Shown here piece after piece: positions 1 through 12,315 of a stretch of DNA of 64,000 nucleotides. Below the pieces are notes generated by a model. That model was not told where the DNA came from and did no database searches. It worked only from the letters and a program-made list of their open reading frames with translations. The stretch covers positions 1-64,000 of the forward strand of contig JACGCK010000091.1 of NCBI GenBank assembly GCA_014925825.1, in the 5' to 3' direction. The position numbers and the translations under genes were made by a program. The DNA is from Pholiota molesta. Its lineage: Eukaryota > Basidiomycota > Agaricomycetes > Agaricales > Strophariaceae. Each line of letters begins with the position of its first letter. The stretch's first letter is position 1.

Positions 1-497
1 CTCTTGCAGTCGTGGTCGCTGTACATAACTGATATCGTGCCCGTATATCTTGTATTAACTATTATTCCGACCTTTTGAAATATCCGCAGTACATATAATT
101 TCATGTAATTTCGAGCTCTGTTGCCTTCCTTACCCATGTATTGTCTATCTTGGTCGACTTAGCGGGAACTTGTTATATCATGTACTTGCATCACAATCCC
201 TAGCGCGTTTTGAACGCCAAATTTTGACCGCGCATGTCGCTCAATTTCTTTGCATGTATAAAATTTGTCCAGGGATGAGATGACAGCTACCAGACCAAGG
301 AGAATACCATACAAATATTGCTCGCCAATGAAGTAAGGTTTGAAGGTCTGTCTGAAGCCATCGAAATTAAATTTTGGAGGGGGAATATCGCAGTTGAGAA
401 TGCGGCCCGGTTGCAAATAGGCGCTTGGGTTCCGTAACACATACCACAAACACAGGTCACAGAATTTACGTCAAATCTCCATTGTGACTAGTTGACT
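1..497. other. left edge, no recognised gene
   Basis: No gene is recognised here. A 96-codon open frame on the minus strand (159-449) has no motif I can name and no clear partner exons, so it is not called. The sequence is moderately AT-rich and ends at the conserved leader of the first F-box gene. Confidence 0.4.
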
Positions 498-522
498 TGT
501 CTCCGCTCACCACCATTCCGAA
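498..522 (+). promoter_or_regulatory. conserved leader of the F-box family
   Basis: The 25-nt stretch beginning TGTCTCCGCTCACC is repeated essentially unchanged at 63852-63876, upstream of the last F-box copy. A looser version precedes the third copy near 60680-60710. In the first and last copies it lies about 30-40 nt before the ATG, so it is either core promoter/initiator or 5' UTR duplicated with the gene. Function is inferred only from conservation of position. Confidence 0.45.
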
Positions 523-558
523 TCCTTGAGTGTTAGCTGGCAAGTTCAAAGTCTTGCC

Positions 559-3500
559 ATGAGCACACGAACTGCCGCTGCCCTCGCGGCTACCAAGTTA
601 CAACTAATGCCCGCTGGTACTGATGATTCTGAGTCGGAGACGTCGACGAGCTCGGAAAACTCAGAGTCAGAGAACGCGTCGTCGTCAGAAGAAAGCGACG
701 ATGAATCTAGTGAGTACATATTCTATGTTTCTTGCATTTCCATTACCCGTACACTTATGCTTGAAAACGTTCCCTTGCTTTCTAGGACCGAATACGGAGA
801 AAGGAGAGCCGTCGTCATCAGAAGAAAGCGAAGATGAATCTAGTAAGTATTCTACATTTCTTGCATTTCTATTACCCGTACCATTATGCTTGATAATGTT
901 CTGTTGCTATTTAGAACCAAATACTACCGAGAAAGGAGAGCCGCCGAATAAAAGAGTAAGACGTTTGGTTGCATCACCACGCAAGCAAGCAGCGGCACCA
1001 AAGAAAAGACGAAAGAAGAGCCTCAGCCTTCTGCCAACTATGCCTCTTGACATATTATTTGAGGTACTGTCCTTTCATCGCTGAACATATTTTCCCTGGC
1101 CAACGGACTGGTTGTTGACTGTTGTACTCTCTCACAGATTCTCGGTCAGCTTGCTCCTAAGGACCTCTTGGACGTGTCGCGTATCAACAAACTATTCCGC
1201 GAAACACTCTTAGCAAGTAGCGCAAAGACGGTTTGGATATGCGCTTTAGAAGGCGCCGGAGCACCAGAGTGTCCGAGCGACTTTACGGAACCACGATGGG
1301 TAGGATTGTTGTTTGGAACCTGCTGCGAGGTAAGTATTCCTTCAATGCTAAGGAGAACCTATGTTAAATTTGTCTCCTTGTTTAAGAGCTGTGGGGCGAA
1401 AAATATCCAGAAAGTGGACTTCTTCTTGAGGCGTCGTGTCTGCACGGTTTGTAAGAAGAAGAAGTAAGTCTATTCTGTTCTGATGTTCGACATTCTCATT
1501 CGTTATACTGCACAGTCTGGTGGCCAAATCAAAGGTGGAAGCGGTCTTTCCTGATTGTGATGACTTGGTGTTCAGTCTCATACCCAGTACGAGCGGTACG
1601 ATAACCTTTTTCTTCATTTTTCTTCGTGTCATCTTAAAACGATTATCGATTATAGGTGGTGGATGGGCTCACGGTCGTACCGGCTCTAGCAAATTCTATT
1701 GGAGATCCGACATTGAGGAAATGATTCGTTCAATAGCCACTCACAAGCAAAAGAAACACCTACGTGTACCCGACGCTCAATCTGAATTTGCTACTTTCAT
1801 TGCCCAGAGGATGGTTCTTGTGGACGAAATGCATTCAGTGAGCCCTCGTTCTCCTAAACATGTATGATTTGGCTCATAGCCTACGTTAAGACTGGGGTTG
1901 AATGCAACACTTGGTCATCCGACATTGCGCAAGATCGATACAACGAAACCCTACAATCTATGAAAAATCGACAGAATGCGTAGGGCTTTCTTCAATTGCA
2001 TGATAACATTTCACGTCTGAAATTACGTATAGAATCCGCGCGAAATTCCTTGAGCTTGGGTACGAAGAAGCGGACCTCGCGGATTTCTACCGTGAAAAAG
2101 CATATAACCAAAAGGCCAATCTAAGTGCTAGCAGTAAGTCTTGCTCCTCCTTGTCTTGTTCTACAACATTCAAAAAAATTCATCGTACTTAGTCTGGAAA
2201 CGAATCCGTCCAATACTCGAACCCAGCGCTAAAACGCGGAAAGATGCACGTCTTGAGCTTCAGCGGCGCGAGATAACGATCATTCGTCGAGAACTCCTCG
2301 AACAATTCTGCATCAACTATAAAAAGACCATCTCACCTCTTCTATGGAAGTACCTTCCTCATGCCGTAGAAATGAGCAAAAAAGAACCTTTCAAAGGTCT
2401 CATAGATGCTCAACTCGATGTGTCTATTACCATCGATGACTTCACCCCGCTTATGTCAAAGGTTCCCGAAGTAACCACAGAGATCCAGGACGAGTTGAAG
2501 GCACTACTTGTCGAGCGCCTCACTCAGTCTCTTTCTCTGAAGGATGGTAAAACCTTACCCTCTAACAGCCTTGAGCTCGCCACGTCCATATTTCGCTGCG
2601 CAGGACCAGCCTGCAAACTTTCTAATATATACATCGTGGGCACCGACGGTATTGTGTCCCACAACTGCGGCTCAGAAACCTGTCATTATGGTTCCGGTTA
2701 TTATATCGACCGGACATTATATTGGTCTCGGGACTTTGTCGTGGATTCCTCTGTTGTAGAAACTGCGAGGTCCCTCGTCCTTTGCGCAGGTCTTGATCCA
2801 GAGAAGGCACTCGCATCTGAAATGGACAACAAAGACCTGCGCTTCGCTTGCAACCACTGTGGAAGTCGCAAGCCTTTTGGATATTCGTGGCGTACTGCCG
2901 TGAGTTTTCTTCGTTTTTCTTCCTGCATGGATTCGATGAACAAGTCTTTAATCTTTTGTAGTTAATGCATGCGCGGATACATCCAGATATAGCCCTAGCG
3001 ACCCTAATAACTGGCGGGTGCTTTCACCAGCTGAAGCCGCCTTCCTCAAAAAGAACGAGCAAAAAGATCCAAAATGGGCATTGGCTAAATGGAGTTGTTC
3101 CCACTGTCCCATCGCTCTGCCGTCTCTGCGTGATGGAGGCATGCACCGCGAGGCTGTTCTTCAGCATGTCCAACTATGTATGTCAAGCCTTTCTGTTCTA
3201 CCATCTGTTAATCCATTTTTGTTTCTTCAGACACAAGATCATCTTACCCGCTGTTCCCACTGACCTATTTTTCTTCGAGAAGGTAGAACGCCTCTCTTCA
3301 ATGGGATAGACACTTTATGCTTTGCCTACAATGCCACCTAAGGCACTGTCTAATCTTCCGCTAATCCCCGGATAAAACCAAGAAGTTCAACTGCTTGATG
3401 TGTGCATCCGGCGCCCAGAGGCTCGAAACCGTCAGTTCGTTCAAGCGGGAGTAATTGCGCACTTGAAGGCAAAGTAAGTCTGCGTATCTCATCATAGCAC

Positions 3501-3697
3501 GTTCACTTATTAATTCAATCTCCAGACATTCTAACGCACATCCTGAGTGGGAATCCACTGGGCTCTCCGCGAGGGTTGAACGTCTTAACTTGGTAGCGAC
3601 TCCTCAAGTCGTCTCGAGTCTTGTTCAATGCTTTGTTGTATTTAGCGCTCATCCTCTTGCAATTCCTTATGACTTACATAACTATAATGAAAACTAA
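559..3697 (+). CDS. F-box-like protein with C-terminal zinc-finger motifs
   Basis: Likely substrate adaptor of an SCF ubiquitin ligase. The protein starts MSTRTAAALAATK, has an acidic Ser/Asp/Glu segment, then a basic patch and an F-box-like stretch (LLPTMPLDILFE, intron, ILGQLAPKDLLDVSR). It continues with the FRETLLASSAKTVW helix and a PECPSDF segment typical of mushroom F-box proteins. The C-terminal half holds paired cysteines (CNHCG, WSCSHCP) and a final CLMC...HLKAKH element resembling a C2H2 finger. About ten short introns interrupt it. The start is the ATG shared with the copies at 60747 and 63905. The last exons (about 3380-3697) need one frame change near 3420-3430, so the C-terminus is tentative. 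It belongs to a four-member local family. Confidence 0.72.
678..944 (+). repeat. tandem exon-intron duplication inside the F-box gene
   Basis: Two adjacent units of about 133 nt (678-811 and 812-944) are clearly homologous. Each holds an acidic coding piece (SSEESDDESS / SSEESEDESS), an intron of about 75-85 nt with GT-AG ends, and the start of the next exon (EKGEP). The paralogues at 4138 and 60747 have one such unit, so this copy gained an exon and an intron by tandem duplication. Reading frame is kept. Confidence 0.8.
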
Positions 3698-4137
3698 TCT
3701 CTTTCTTGGCCTTTCATACATCCTTAACGTATATAGTTCTATACTTTTATATCGGTATATATGTATTCTACTACTTTTTGAACAATGTTTTACAATGGTG
3801 GCAACAGTTTTACCAGTCACATTGATGTTGCGGTACAAAAAGGTCGCCGAGAACAGGAAATATTTGAGCTGAGCACAAATTAGCATTATTCCGGAGTGTA
3901 AAATATATCACCTATCTGGAACAAGAACTAGGTCGAAAGCAAGTCAAAGGAACGGTTATCAACTCCATTTTCAAGTTTCAATGTGCAACGTTCGGAGTCG
4001 ATTGAGCGGCCGGCATCCATTTAAATAACCGTGTCAGCCACAATACCAGTCTCAGAACCAAATCAGAACCTAGATTATGTCTCATTTGGGGCGCTTGGTC
4101 TCCCTGTTCTCTTCACTCGCCATCGCGAACCTTTGTT
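3698..4137. other. intergenic, between F-box copies
   Basis: No gene is recognised. The segment is AT-rich and includes an ATTTAAAT box near 4018-4025, about 115 nt before the ATG of the next copy, which could be a TATA-like element. Confidence 0.4.
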
Positions 4138-5276
4138 ATGGGTAAACGAAGCGCCGCTGCGGTTGCGACCGCAAAAGTACGACAAATAATAGTTACCGCC
4201 ATCGATGATTCTGGATCGGAGAACTCAGACGATTCAGATGCAGAAAGCGCGTTCTCAGTGGAAGACAGCGACAATGAACCTAGTGAGCATTCTACGTTTT
4301 CTCATACTATCTTACACGTAGCCTTATGTCTGAAATGTTCTTTGGAAATTCTAGCACGCAGGACTAACAAGAAAGAAGAGCCGCCCGCCAAAAAAGCAAG
4401 ACGTTCGGTGATATTGCCCCAGAAGCAAGCAGCGGCTCCAGTGAAAAAGAAGAAGAAGAGCCTTAGCCTGCTGCCCTCCATGCCTCTCGACGTCATATTT
4501 GAGGTGAATATCCCATGTCTCCGACTATAAATTGGTGCTGCTAGCAACATCAACTGATCCACTTCTCGCAGATTTCGGATGGCTTTCTCTCAAAGACCTG
4601 GTGAAGTATCATGTTCAAGCAAACTCTTCCACGAAACGCTCTCATCAAGTGGGGCGAAGTCCGTTTGGAAACGTGCTCTTAGAAACGCGGAGCAAAAAAA
4701 TGTCCGAGCGACTTGAAAGAAATACGGTGGGCGCAGTTATTATTTGGGAGATCTTGCGAGGTAAGTATCCTTCATTACTGGAAGGGCTATGTTCATACCT
4801 ACTCGTTACTCAAGAACTGTGGGCGGGAGAGCAGCTGCACCATAAAGTGGATTTTTTCTGAGACGCCGTATCTGCACAAGATGCAAGAAAGACAAGTAAG
4901 TTTTTCCTTCAGGTTTATATAGTCTCCTTTTCTCACTCGTCGTACTACAGTCTGTATGTCAAATCGAAGGTGGCAGCAGCCTTTCCAGATTGTGACGACC
5001 TTGTGCTGAGCCTCATACCATACACGAATAGTACGATATCCACTTACTCATCTTGCCTACGGGACGTCACCTTAACATCTTATGAATTGTAGTTGGCGCA
5101 TGGGCTCGCGGTACCGCAGCTCCAGCAAATTCTATTGGAGCGCCGATATCGTAGAGATGACACGCACGGTGGCCAGGTACAAACGAAAGCAACATAAGCG
5201 TGTACCTGGTGCTCAACAGGAACTGGCTGCGTTCATCGCGCAGAGGAGAGCGCTCGTGGAGAAATTCATTCAGTGA
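4138..5276 (+). pseudogene. truncated F-box paralogue
   Basis: This is a second copy of the F-box gene. It starts MGKRSAAAVATAK and has the acidic segment, the basic KKKKKSLSLLP stretch and the MPLDVIFE start of the F-box. The exon after the F-box intron no longer reads cleanly: the region equivalent to LAPKDLL...FRETLL is interrupted by stops around 4595-4680. Recognisable later exons follow (CPSDLKEIRWAQLLFG; FPDCDDLVLSLIP; SSKFYWSADIVEMTR). The copy then ends at a stop after ALVEKFIQ. The C-terminal half with the cysteine motifs is missing. I read it as a decayed, 3'-truncated duplicate. Confidence 0.7.
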
Positions 5277-6204
5277 GCGCAACGCTTTGTTCAATTTTGT
5301 ATCACTTCATACTCATGACCTCCTCAAGACTGGGCAAAAATTCAATTCTTGGTTTAATTCAATTTTTAACTATGCCGGTCACTGCTGCTGATGTCATCTC
5401 GATGAATTTCTCCTCTTCCTTCCCGTCCAAGGTCTTTTTGTGGCTCTTTCTCTTTTCTCTCTCTCTCTTTTCCTACTCGGAAACGTACTGCTCGACTGTC
5501 ATTGTGTCTGTCTACCTTTGCTTCCTTTTTTGTCTCATCTATCTCTGTATCATCTCCTATCTCTGTATCCAATTATCTGTACTATATATTCGTTCTGGCC
5601 ACTCGCAAAGTCGACGTTGTAGTCAAATTTCTGTACTTTTACAATCTACGCTGAACATAAATACAAGGACTTGAAACTGACCATGGCAATTCAGGCGGAA
5701 TGAATGTATCCAGGTACGAATCATGAGTATACAATGCAAGGAACCCAACAAGACAAAAGCGATCCACAACTAACTCCCACACTGGGGCTGATCAAGTCAC
5801 TGGAAACTGTGAACAGACTACGCACACTGATCGCTGAAAGGGACACCATCGGCCTGCTCGCAAAATTCACATATGAAGTATTAGCCATATATGATGCAAG
5901 TCCAGTGCTCATTCCATCACTCCCACTTGACTGGGTAATAGCCCGCTACGAAGAATGTACCAGTGGTAACAGGATAGTCTCTTAATACCTTGGGAGGAGG
6001 GCCACATTGACGTCCAGGCGAAAGCTGGGGGGACAGCTTGGTGTGGTTGCAATACTTGAGGTCCGGAAGCGAAGGTACTTAATTAGCTCACTTGTACTGG
6101 GATAACTTTCGGGACACGGCGCTCTGGGAGGGGGCAATGTCGTGTATAATACTATCACTATCACTATCACTAAACAAGTACAATATTCAACTATTCAACC
6201 ATTA
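5277..6204. other. intergenic with T/C-rich tract and an orphan open frame
   Basis: It contains a pyrimidine-rich tract (about 5405-5580) with CTCTTT-type simple sequence. A 93-codon plus-strand open frame (5704-5985, MYPGTNHEYTMQG...) has no domain I recognise; it might be an exon of a small gene or a repeat remnant. The segment lies between the decayed F-box copy and the 3' end of the vacuolar protease gene. Confidence 0.35.
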
Positions 6205-9200
6205 TCACACGACGAAAGGCATCCATGCCTCCACCAACCCATCCGACGCCTTGCTCACTACAGCCCACTCCGGCAGATACGCCAGCACCTCCTCGAACGC
6301 GGGGATCTTCGCCCCTTGCCCTGCGCTCGCATTCCGCCCCCGCCGACGGCGGCACCTGCATCACCACCGCCCACGCCCACGCCCAGCACGCCGCCGGTGT
6401 CCACCATCCCGCTCTCGTACTCGGCCCACTCGCACGCCATGCGGCCCTCCATGACCGTGGTGCTGTTGCCTCTGGCGTTGGTTTGAGTGTGGTTGTCCGC
6501 CGCCCACGAGAATGCAACGCCCAGCGCCTGGTCCCACGTCCGCGTCCACAGCCGGAGCTCCTGTATCCCTACTGCCCCAGCAGCCTCCGACGCGCGCCAC
6601 GAGACAGGCGGCGGCGCGACAGAGAAAGGCGCGTCCGAATCGAGGTGGCGCACGGCGTACGCCTCCACCGGCAGGCTGTCGAAATACACCCTGCACGCGC
6701 GCGTGTTCCGCCCCCGCACGCGGAGCCACGCGGACCGCGGCCCCGTCGGCGTCACCTGCGCCTCCAGGAACCGGCGTGCGTCCAGCGGCCCCGAACCCGA
6801 GGATGCATATGAGGACGAGGACGCATAGGAGGACGAGGACGCATAGGAGGACGAGGACGCATAGGAGGACGAGGACGCATGGGAGGTCGACGACGACCCC
6901 GGCACAGGCGGGAGCGCGGACGAATCCCACTGACACGTCGCGAGGTGCGGGCGCCCAGGCGCGGGCGCGCACGACACGCGCTGCCCGCGCGCGGACGGCA
7001 GCCGCGGGAGGAGGTGCGTGCGCAGGTAGCGCTCCGCGCCCGTCAGCGACGTCACCACCGTCGGCCCCGCGGCGGACGCATCTACTCCATGTGCATGTGC
7101 ATGTGCACCACCACCACCGCGCGGGAAGGACACGGTCTGCTGGAAGAACACCTTCAGCGGCGCGCGGGCGGCGAACGGGAACGCGAGCGCCGCGTAGAGC
7201 GTCGTGCCCGCGAAGACCGCGAGCACAGCGAGGGACAGCGCGCGGCTCCTCTGCAGCTTCCGCGCGAACGGCGCTATGGGGAGGACGAGCAGGAGCGCTG
7301 AGAGCGCTGCGAGCGCGTACACTAAAAAACCAAACACAAACACAACCCAAAACAAGCCAAAAAGACACTGTCAGCACGGGAGGGAGCACAGGAAGGAAGG
7401 AGGATGGACGCACCGAGGGCCGGCGCGCCGCCGTCCGCGAGCGTCTGCGGCACCGCGTCCAGCAGGAGCGCCGCGACCTGCGCGAACAGCGCCACGGGCA
7501 CCGGCACGGACACCGCGAACTGCGCGAGCCACCATGCGCTCGCCAGCCCCTCGTCCTCGCGCTCCGTGGTCCTTGTCGTCCCACGCGCATCCGTCTGCTC
7601 GTCGACCCCACGCCGCGTAGCCTGGATGAGAGGCGTGCGCTCGTCCTCCGGGGCCGCCGCCGCCCGTTCCTCCGCCTTCCCTCGCGGGCGGACCAGCCCC
7701 TCCACGACGCAGAGCACACACGCCGCGAATACACACGCGTTCCACGCGCTGAGCAGGTACCCGCCGCCCACGCCCGGGTGGACGCGCGTGATGCCCAGGG
7801 TGCCGAGGACCAGCAGCAGCCAGGTCAAGCCGTACAGGTGCAGGAACACCGTCTGTTTCTGCTGCTGCGCGGTGCGGGCGGTGCGGCGCGCTGGGCGTGA
7901 TTTGGCGCGGATGCACGGCAGCGAGGACGGGAGGGTCAGCACTGTGATGAGCACGAGGTACGCTAAGGACGCGAAGGACGCGAGCACGACGTACGGCGAC
8001 GCGTACACCGCCTACGCTCGCGAGCCACATCTTTAATATATGTTATTCATGCATAGGAAGCGGAAGGACTCACGAACGGGTTGACCACGACGTACCCCCA
8101 CCCGAGCACCCCCAGCGCCGCCGCGGACGCGCCGAGCGCCGCCCAGAACGCCGCGTGCCGCCACACGCGCGCCCCCGCGTCTCACCCCACGCTTGACCCT
8201 CCGTCGCGCTGCGCCGCGCGGCACCCGTCTCATCCTCGTCGTCCGCGTGGAAGCCAGGGATTGGCGTCGCGGGCCTGTTCCGCGTGTCGCGGCTCGAGAG
8301 GTCATCGCGGAGTAGCGGACGCGTCGCGCCGTCGTCGTCGTCGTCGTCGTCGTCGTTGTTGTTGTTGTCGGCGCCACGGAGGAAGCGCTCGCAGAGCGAG
8401 AGGAGCACGAGGACCGCCGGGCCCGCGAGGAGCGCGACGACGTTGAACGTCAGCAGGGTCCGCAGGCGGAAAATCACCATCGTCGATTTAAACACTAACC
8501 AAAACCCCCCCAAAAAAAGGAGCACTATGAGCACACACCCTTCTCCCTTCATACACGAACGAACGAAGAAGAAGACCCACAGTCGAAATACACCGCACCC
8601 TCCTCCCCCTCCCCCTCCTTTCCACCCGCCCCCTCCGCCCCGGCGCCGTAAGGAGCCCCACCCCAATCCCCCTGGCCGCCTCCATCATCGCCCACAGGCT
8701 CCGCGCGCCGCCCACGGTGTGCGGCACCGCATCGTACTTGGTGTGGTACATGCTGCGCCCCTTGTAGAACGCGAGGTCCAGGCCCGCCATGCCTTTCCTC
8801 CCCTCCTTTCCCTCCTTACCCCCAGGATTACCACCAGGACCCGCGTACACGCTAAAGTCCGTCCCGGACCTGATGAGCCCGCGCGCGAACGCGTCCGAGG
8901 AGAGCACGTTCGCGTGCGGGTGCGGCAGGAGCCCCCGTTGTTCGTCTTGGCGAGGGCGCGCACGGGCGCGGTGGACGTGGCGCGGAACAGGACGGGGCGG
9001 CCGCCCGCGGCGGCGCCCTCGAGGTTCAGGAACGTGGATGTGAGCTGTGCCCAGGGGTGCTCCAGGAATCTACACGGTGCATACGCATCCCGTCAGCGGC
9101 ATGCAGGAAACGCGAGAGAGAGAGAGCGAGAGGGATGGATGGAGGGAGGCATGGGTGGATGGAGGGGACGTACGCGTGGGCCCCGTGCAGGCCGTCCTCC

Positions 9201-9887
9201 TCGCCGTTGTTGATGTTGAACACCGCGGTGCGCGGCGCGCGCACTGCGGCGACGGCCTGCACGAGCTGGAGGAGCGCCGCGACGCCCATCCCGTCGTCCG
9301 TCGCGCCGCGCGCCGTCGCCACCGAGTCGTAGTGCGCCGAGAACAGCACCCCGCCCGTGCCCTCTCCCGTGCCCTCCTCCGTGCCTGTGCCTGCGCCCGT
9401 GTCTGTGCCATCGACCTTGACAAGAAGGTTCGTGCCCTCGAAGTACACCGCATGCCCACCGCGGCCGGCGGGCAGGTCCGCGGAGACCCAGGTCGCGTTG
9501 CTGGTGCGGTCGTCGGCGACGTGGACGTGCGGGTACGCCTCGGCGAGCGCGGTGAGGCGCGCGAGGAGGTACGCGCGGACGTGGTCGTTCGCGTGCGAGT
9601 TGTACGGGTGCGGGTTGGCTGTGATCTACGCGTACGTGTGGTGCCTGCTGTCAGTACCTCTCCGATATGGTATGGAGCACGCGCGAAGGCGGGGAACGCA
9701 CATGCAGCAGATCCTCGTATGCGGTGTCCAGACTCAGCCCGCCCTGCTTCTCGGGTGGCGGCACGGCGGGGAGGACGTCCGTGACCACGATGGCGGCGAT
9801 GATGGCGAGATAGGTGATGGATGTGAGCAGCGCGGTGGGGAGGACGCGGTATCCGAAAATCGCGGCAGCCTTGGCTGCGAACGTCAT
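6205..9887 (-). CDS. PFF1: vacuolar membrane M28-family zinc metalloprotease
   Basis: This is the large vacuolar membrane protease (yeast Pff1/YBR074W family), a zinc aminopeptidase-like enzyme anchored in the vacuole. A first membrane segment (VLPTALLTSITYLAIIAAIV) is followed by the M28 domain. The zinc motifs are visible in order: HYDSVATARGATDDGMG (His, Asp), NNGEEDG (Glu pair), LNLEGAAAGG and YHTKYDAVPHT (last His). Multi-span membrane segments follow (for example YVVLASFASLAYLVLI and ALSALLLVLPIAPF), then a luminal domain ending in KASDGLVEAWMPFVV and a TGA at 6205. The start is the ATG before TFAAKAAAIFGYR. There are several introns. Frame breaks occur near 8175 (in a run of five G) and near 6330-6400, where the conserved C-terminus is in another frame. 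The gene is GC-rich. Confidence 0.92.
6811..6882 (-). repeat. 18-bp tandem repeat encoding SSSYAS units in PFF1
   Basis: Four near-perfect copies of an 18-nt unit (GAGGACGAGGACGCATAG on the plus strand) lie in frame in the protease gene. They encode a repeating Ser-Ser-Ser-Tyr-Ala-Ser stretch in the presumed luminal domain. Such repeats are prone to copy-number change. Confidence 0.85.
8328..8370 (-). repeat. trinucleotide repeat encoding Asn/Asp run in PFF1
   Basis: A CGT/GTT triplet run (minus strand AAC then GAC) encodes four Asn followed by eight Asp in a loop between membrane segments of the protease. It is an in-frame low-complexity microsatellite. Confidence 0.85.
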
Positions 9888-10326
9888 GATGTGGTCTGTG
9901 GAGAGATGGCACGAGCGGAGAAGGGTTTATAAGGGCCCAGTCGTGACCAGCCGGCCGTCCGCGTTGCGGTTTTCATAAACAAGATCAGCGTGGATGCCGT
10001 ACGTGATTCTGTCGAGAAACGGGGCGAGTAACGTTGTTCGTAACCGCAGTGCGGGAATGAGGGCAATGTCTATCACGTCCTCCATCAAAAAAGGGAATTT
10101 TGAATCGGAGCACCAAGTACATCTGGTGGCATGCGGGCGACACCTCTCCCTCTCGACGCTACCAGCATAAAATAAGGTACGTCATTCGTTTCCAGCATTC
10201 CACCCCATAGATCACAGGTACAGTAATTCGTCTTCATGTACATACGCATGTCGCATTTCATACACCATACTTCTCACACATCTTTCTTCTCATTCTGTCC
10301 CAATTCTTCTGTGCCTCCAGCCATGA
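9888..10326. other. promoter side of PFF1 and 3' flank of ADI1
   Basis: No gene is recognised. Both neighbours are on the minus strand, so this interval holds the PFF1 upstream region and the ADI1 3' flank. Confidence 0.5.
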
Positions 10327-11175
10327 TCACGCTCCAACGCCAATGCTCTTGAGGTATTCACGGCGATGCGGATTCGCTTCCGTAGCCTCGCTGCGGTTGT
10401 ACGCAGCCCACTTCGGCTCGTCCTAAGTCGAAAAATTTTAAAAAAATAAATGAGATCAAAGACCAACATGCAACCCAAGGCGCACGCACCTGGAAGAGCC
10501 GCAGCGCACTGATCCTGTTCGCCTCGTCGAGCGTGAACCGGTGGTAGATCCCCGCAGGGATCACGAGCAGATCGCCCGGCTCCATCGCCACACGGATCCA
10601 CTCGTCTGTCGGCGTCTCTGTCCCCGCGAAGCATAGAATCAGCACAAGAAACCAGATAGACAGACAGATAGATAGACAAGCGAGGGATGGACCTCCTCTG
10701 AGCAGCACGTACCTCGCACGTCGAAAAAGCCGCTGCCGGAGAGGATGTACCGGATCTCCTCGTCCTCGTGCATATGCCTACACACCACAAAGCCAACGAA
10801 ACCAGATCAGCCCACAGCATTCACCCAATGAGCAAAAGACGGAAGGCACGCGCACTCTTCAAAGAACGTCTTGATCTTCGCCTCGTAGATCTACACACCC
10901 AACCCAACACCGTCAGTCGTCCTCGATCCATCCAACACCCCAATCAGCACACGCACCTCGCCCAAACCCTCCTTCGACACCTCAATCGTGTCCCGGTTCT
11001 TGTACCCGCGCTCCCGCGCGAGCGCGTCCACCGCCGCCTCGTGCCCCGCCACCGGGATCGTCCAGACCTTCACGCTCAGCTTGTCGAGCGTCTCCGGGGC
11101 GACGGGGCGCGAGGGGACGCAGTCGTGCGGGAGCCGCTGGTCGCCCGGGAGGTTGTCGAAGTAGTACGCGCGCAT
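10327..11175 (-). CDS. ADI1: acireductone dioxygenase (methionine salvage)
   Basis: This cupin-fold metal enzyme converts acireductone to 2-oxo-4-methylthiobutanoate (Fe form) in the methionine salvage pathway, in the cytosol or nucleus. The protein starts [18 protein letters not shown]. The metal-binding set is complete: [12 protein letters not shown] gives His, His and Glu, and [10 protein letters not shown] gives the last His. The C-terminus is [13 protein letters not shown]. There are five exons. The first intron follows KEGLGE, a tiny second exon encodes [12 protein letters not shown], and the GT-AG junctions restore frame at E-HMHEDEE. Length (about 180 residues) fits the family. It looks intact. 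Confidence 0.96.
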
Positions 11176-12315
11176 GGTGGTGGTGGTGGTGGTGATGTAG
11201 TGGTGGAAAGGGCAAGTTTTGGTGAAAGCGAGAGGATTGATTACGGATCAGCTGTGGGGCATGGTAGGATTTTTGCGCTGCGCTATTTATGGTATGTGCT
11301 TCCGCTGGGGTTCCGCCGCGCGGACGGTCATGCGTGCTGCGTGCTGCTAGGTGCTGCTGCGAGCACCATACGAATAGTCTCGGCGCTTGCCCAACGTACT
11401 GCAGCAGACGCCGACATCATATCCATGTTGATGATAAGGATCAACTACATATCATGCATACTCTATGTGTGGAGCCGGTATGAACGACTCCGGAACGAGG
11501 GTGCGGGTGCCACTGATGATGTATGCCAGCGGCGCGCAACGATTTCAAAGCCACGGTTGCTCGCGACCCGCATTTTGCTCCGCAGTTTTTTTTATTCTCA
11601 AATGTGGTCAAAGTATTGCGGAAAGTCGAACGAGTAGGAGAATTAGATCGCACCAACAGGAATATTACAAATATATTGCGTTTTAATTTTTATACAGAAC
11701 GAACGCCATATGTGATATTGTACAAAATGAACGCCATAATGATGTATTGATGCGCTCACATTGCGCTCACACCGCCGTTGGCCCATGTTGTCTTTGAATG
11801 CTGACGGAAGGACATACAGTATAGAAGTCGAACGGTGCTTTGATGTCATGTAACGCTGAACGCGCTGCCGCTGGGAGCGTGTAGTCACTGAACCATTCCT
11901 TGCGAGAGCGCGCGGTCGTGCTGAATCGATGTTACCTCGGGCGTTGCTGGAAAAGAATGGCCCAACTGGTTTAGTCGTCGACTATGTAGAACGGAAGGAA
12001 TTGCCATAGTAAAAATGTGAGTTTAGCCATATGCATGATTTTGCTTTGCAAATCGAAGATGTGGGCTATCTACCGGGATCGTCAAATCAAGTCATAAATC
12101 ATAGGTTTCGCGAAACGCAAGAAAAACAGATCTTTTCAGACCCTCTCAGAGTCAGGTCAAGCATAAGCATAAACATATGAATTACGGATCGAAAAAATAA
12201 ATCAGTTCTGGCCACAAGCGTCCATCTCCGTTCTTTGATATCAATTACATACAAACTTATCTTCCTCTCCAAACCCCCTCTCAGTTCCCACCATCTGCGC
12301 CGATCGGATACACGT
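11176..12315. other. intergenic, ADI1 upstream region and PEF1 3' flank
   Basis: No gene is recognised. The first 200 nt are the ADI1 promoter region, with a run of CAC/GTG repeats next to the ATG (11177-11200). The rest is AT-rich without long open frames of coding character. Confidence 0.5.

Noticed and set aside
159..449. Minus-strand 96-codon gene at the left edge
   Set aside because: No recognisable domain and no supporting exons.
6225..7900. Plus-strand open frames up to 462 codons opposite PFF1
   Set aside because: GC-rich shadow frames of the protease gene with Arg/Pro/Thr-rich composition.
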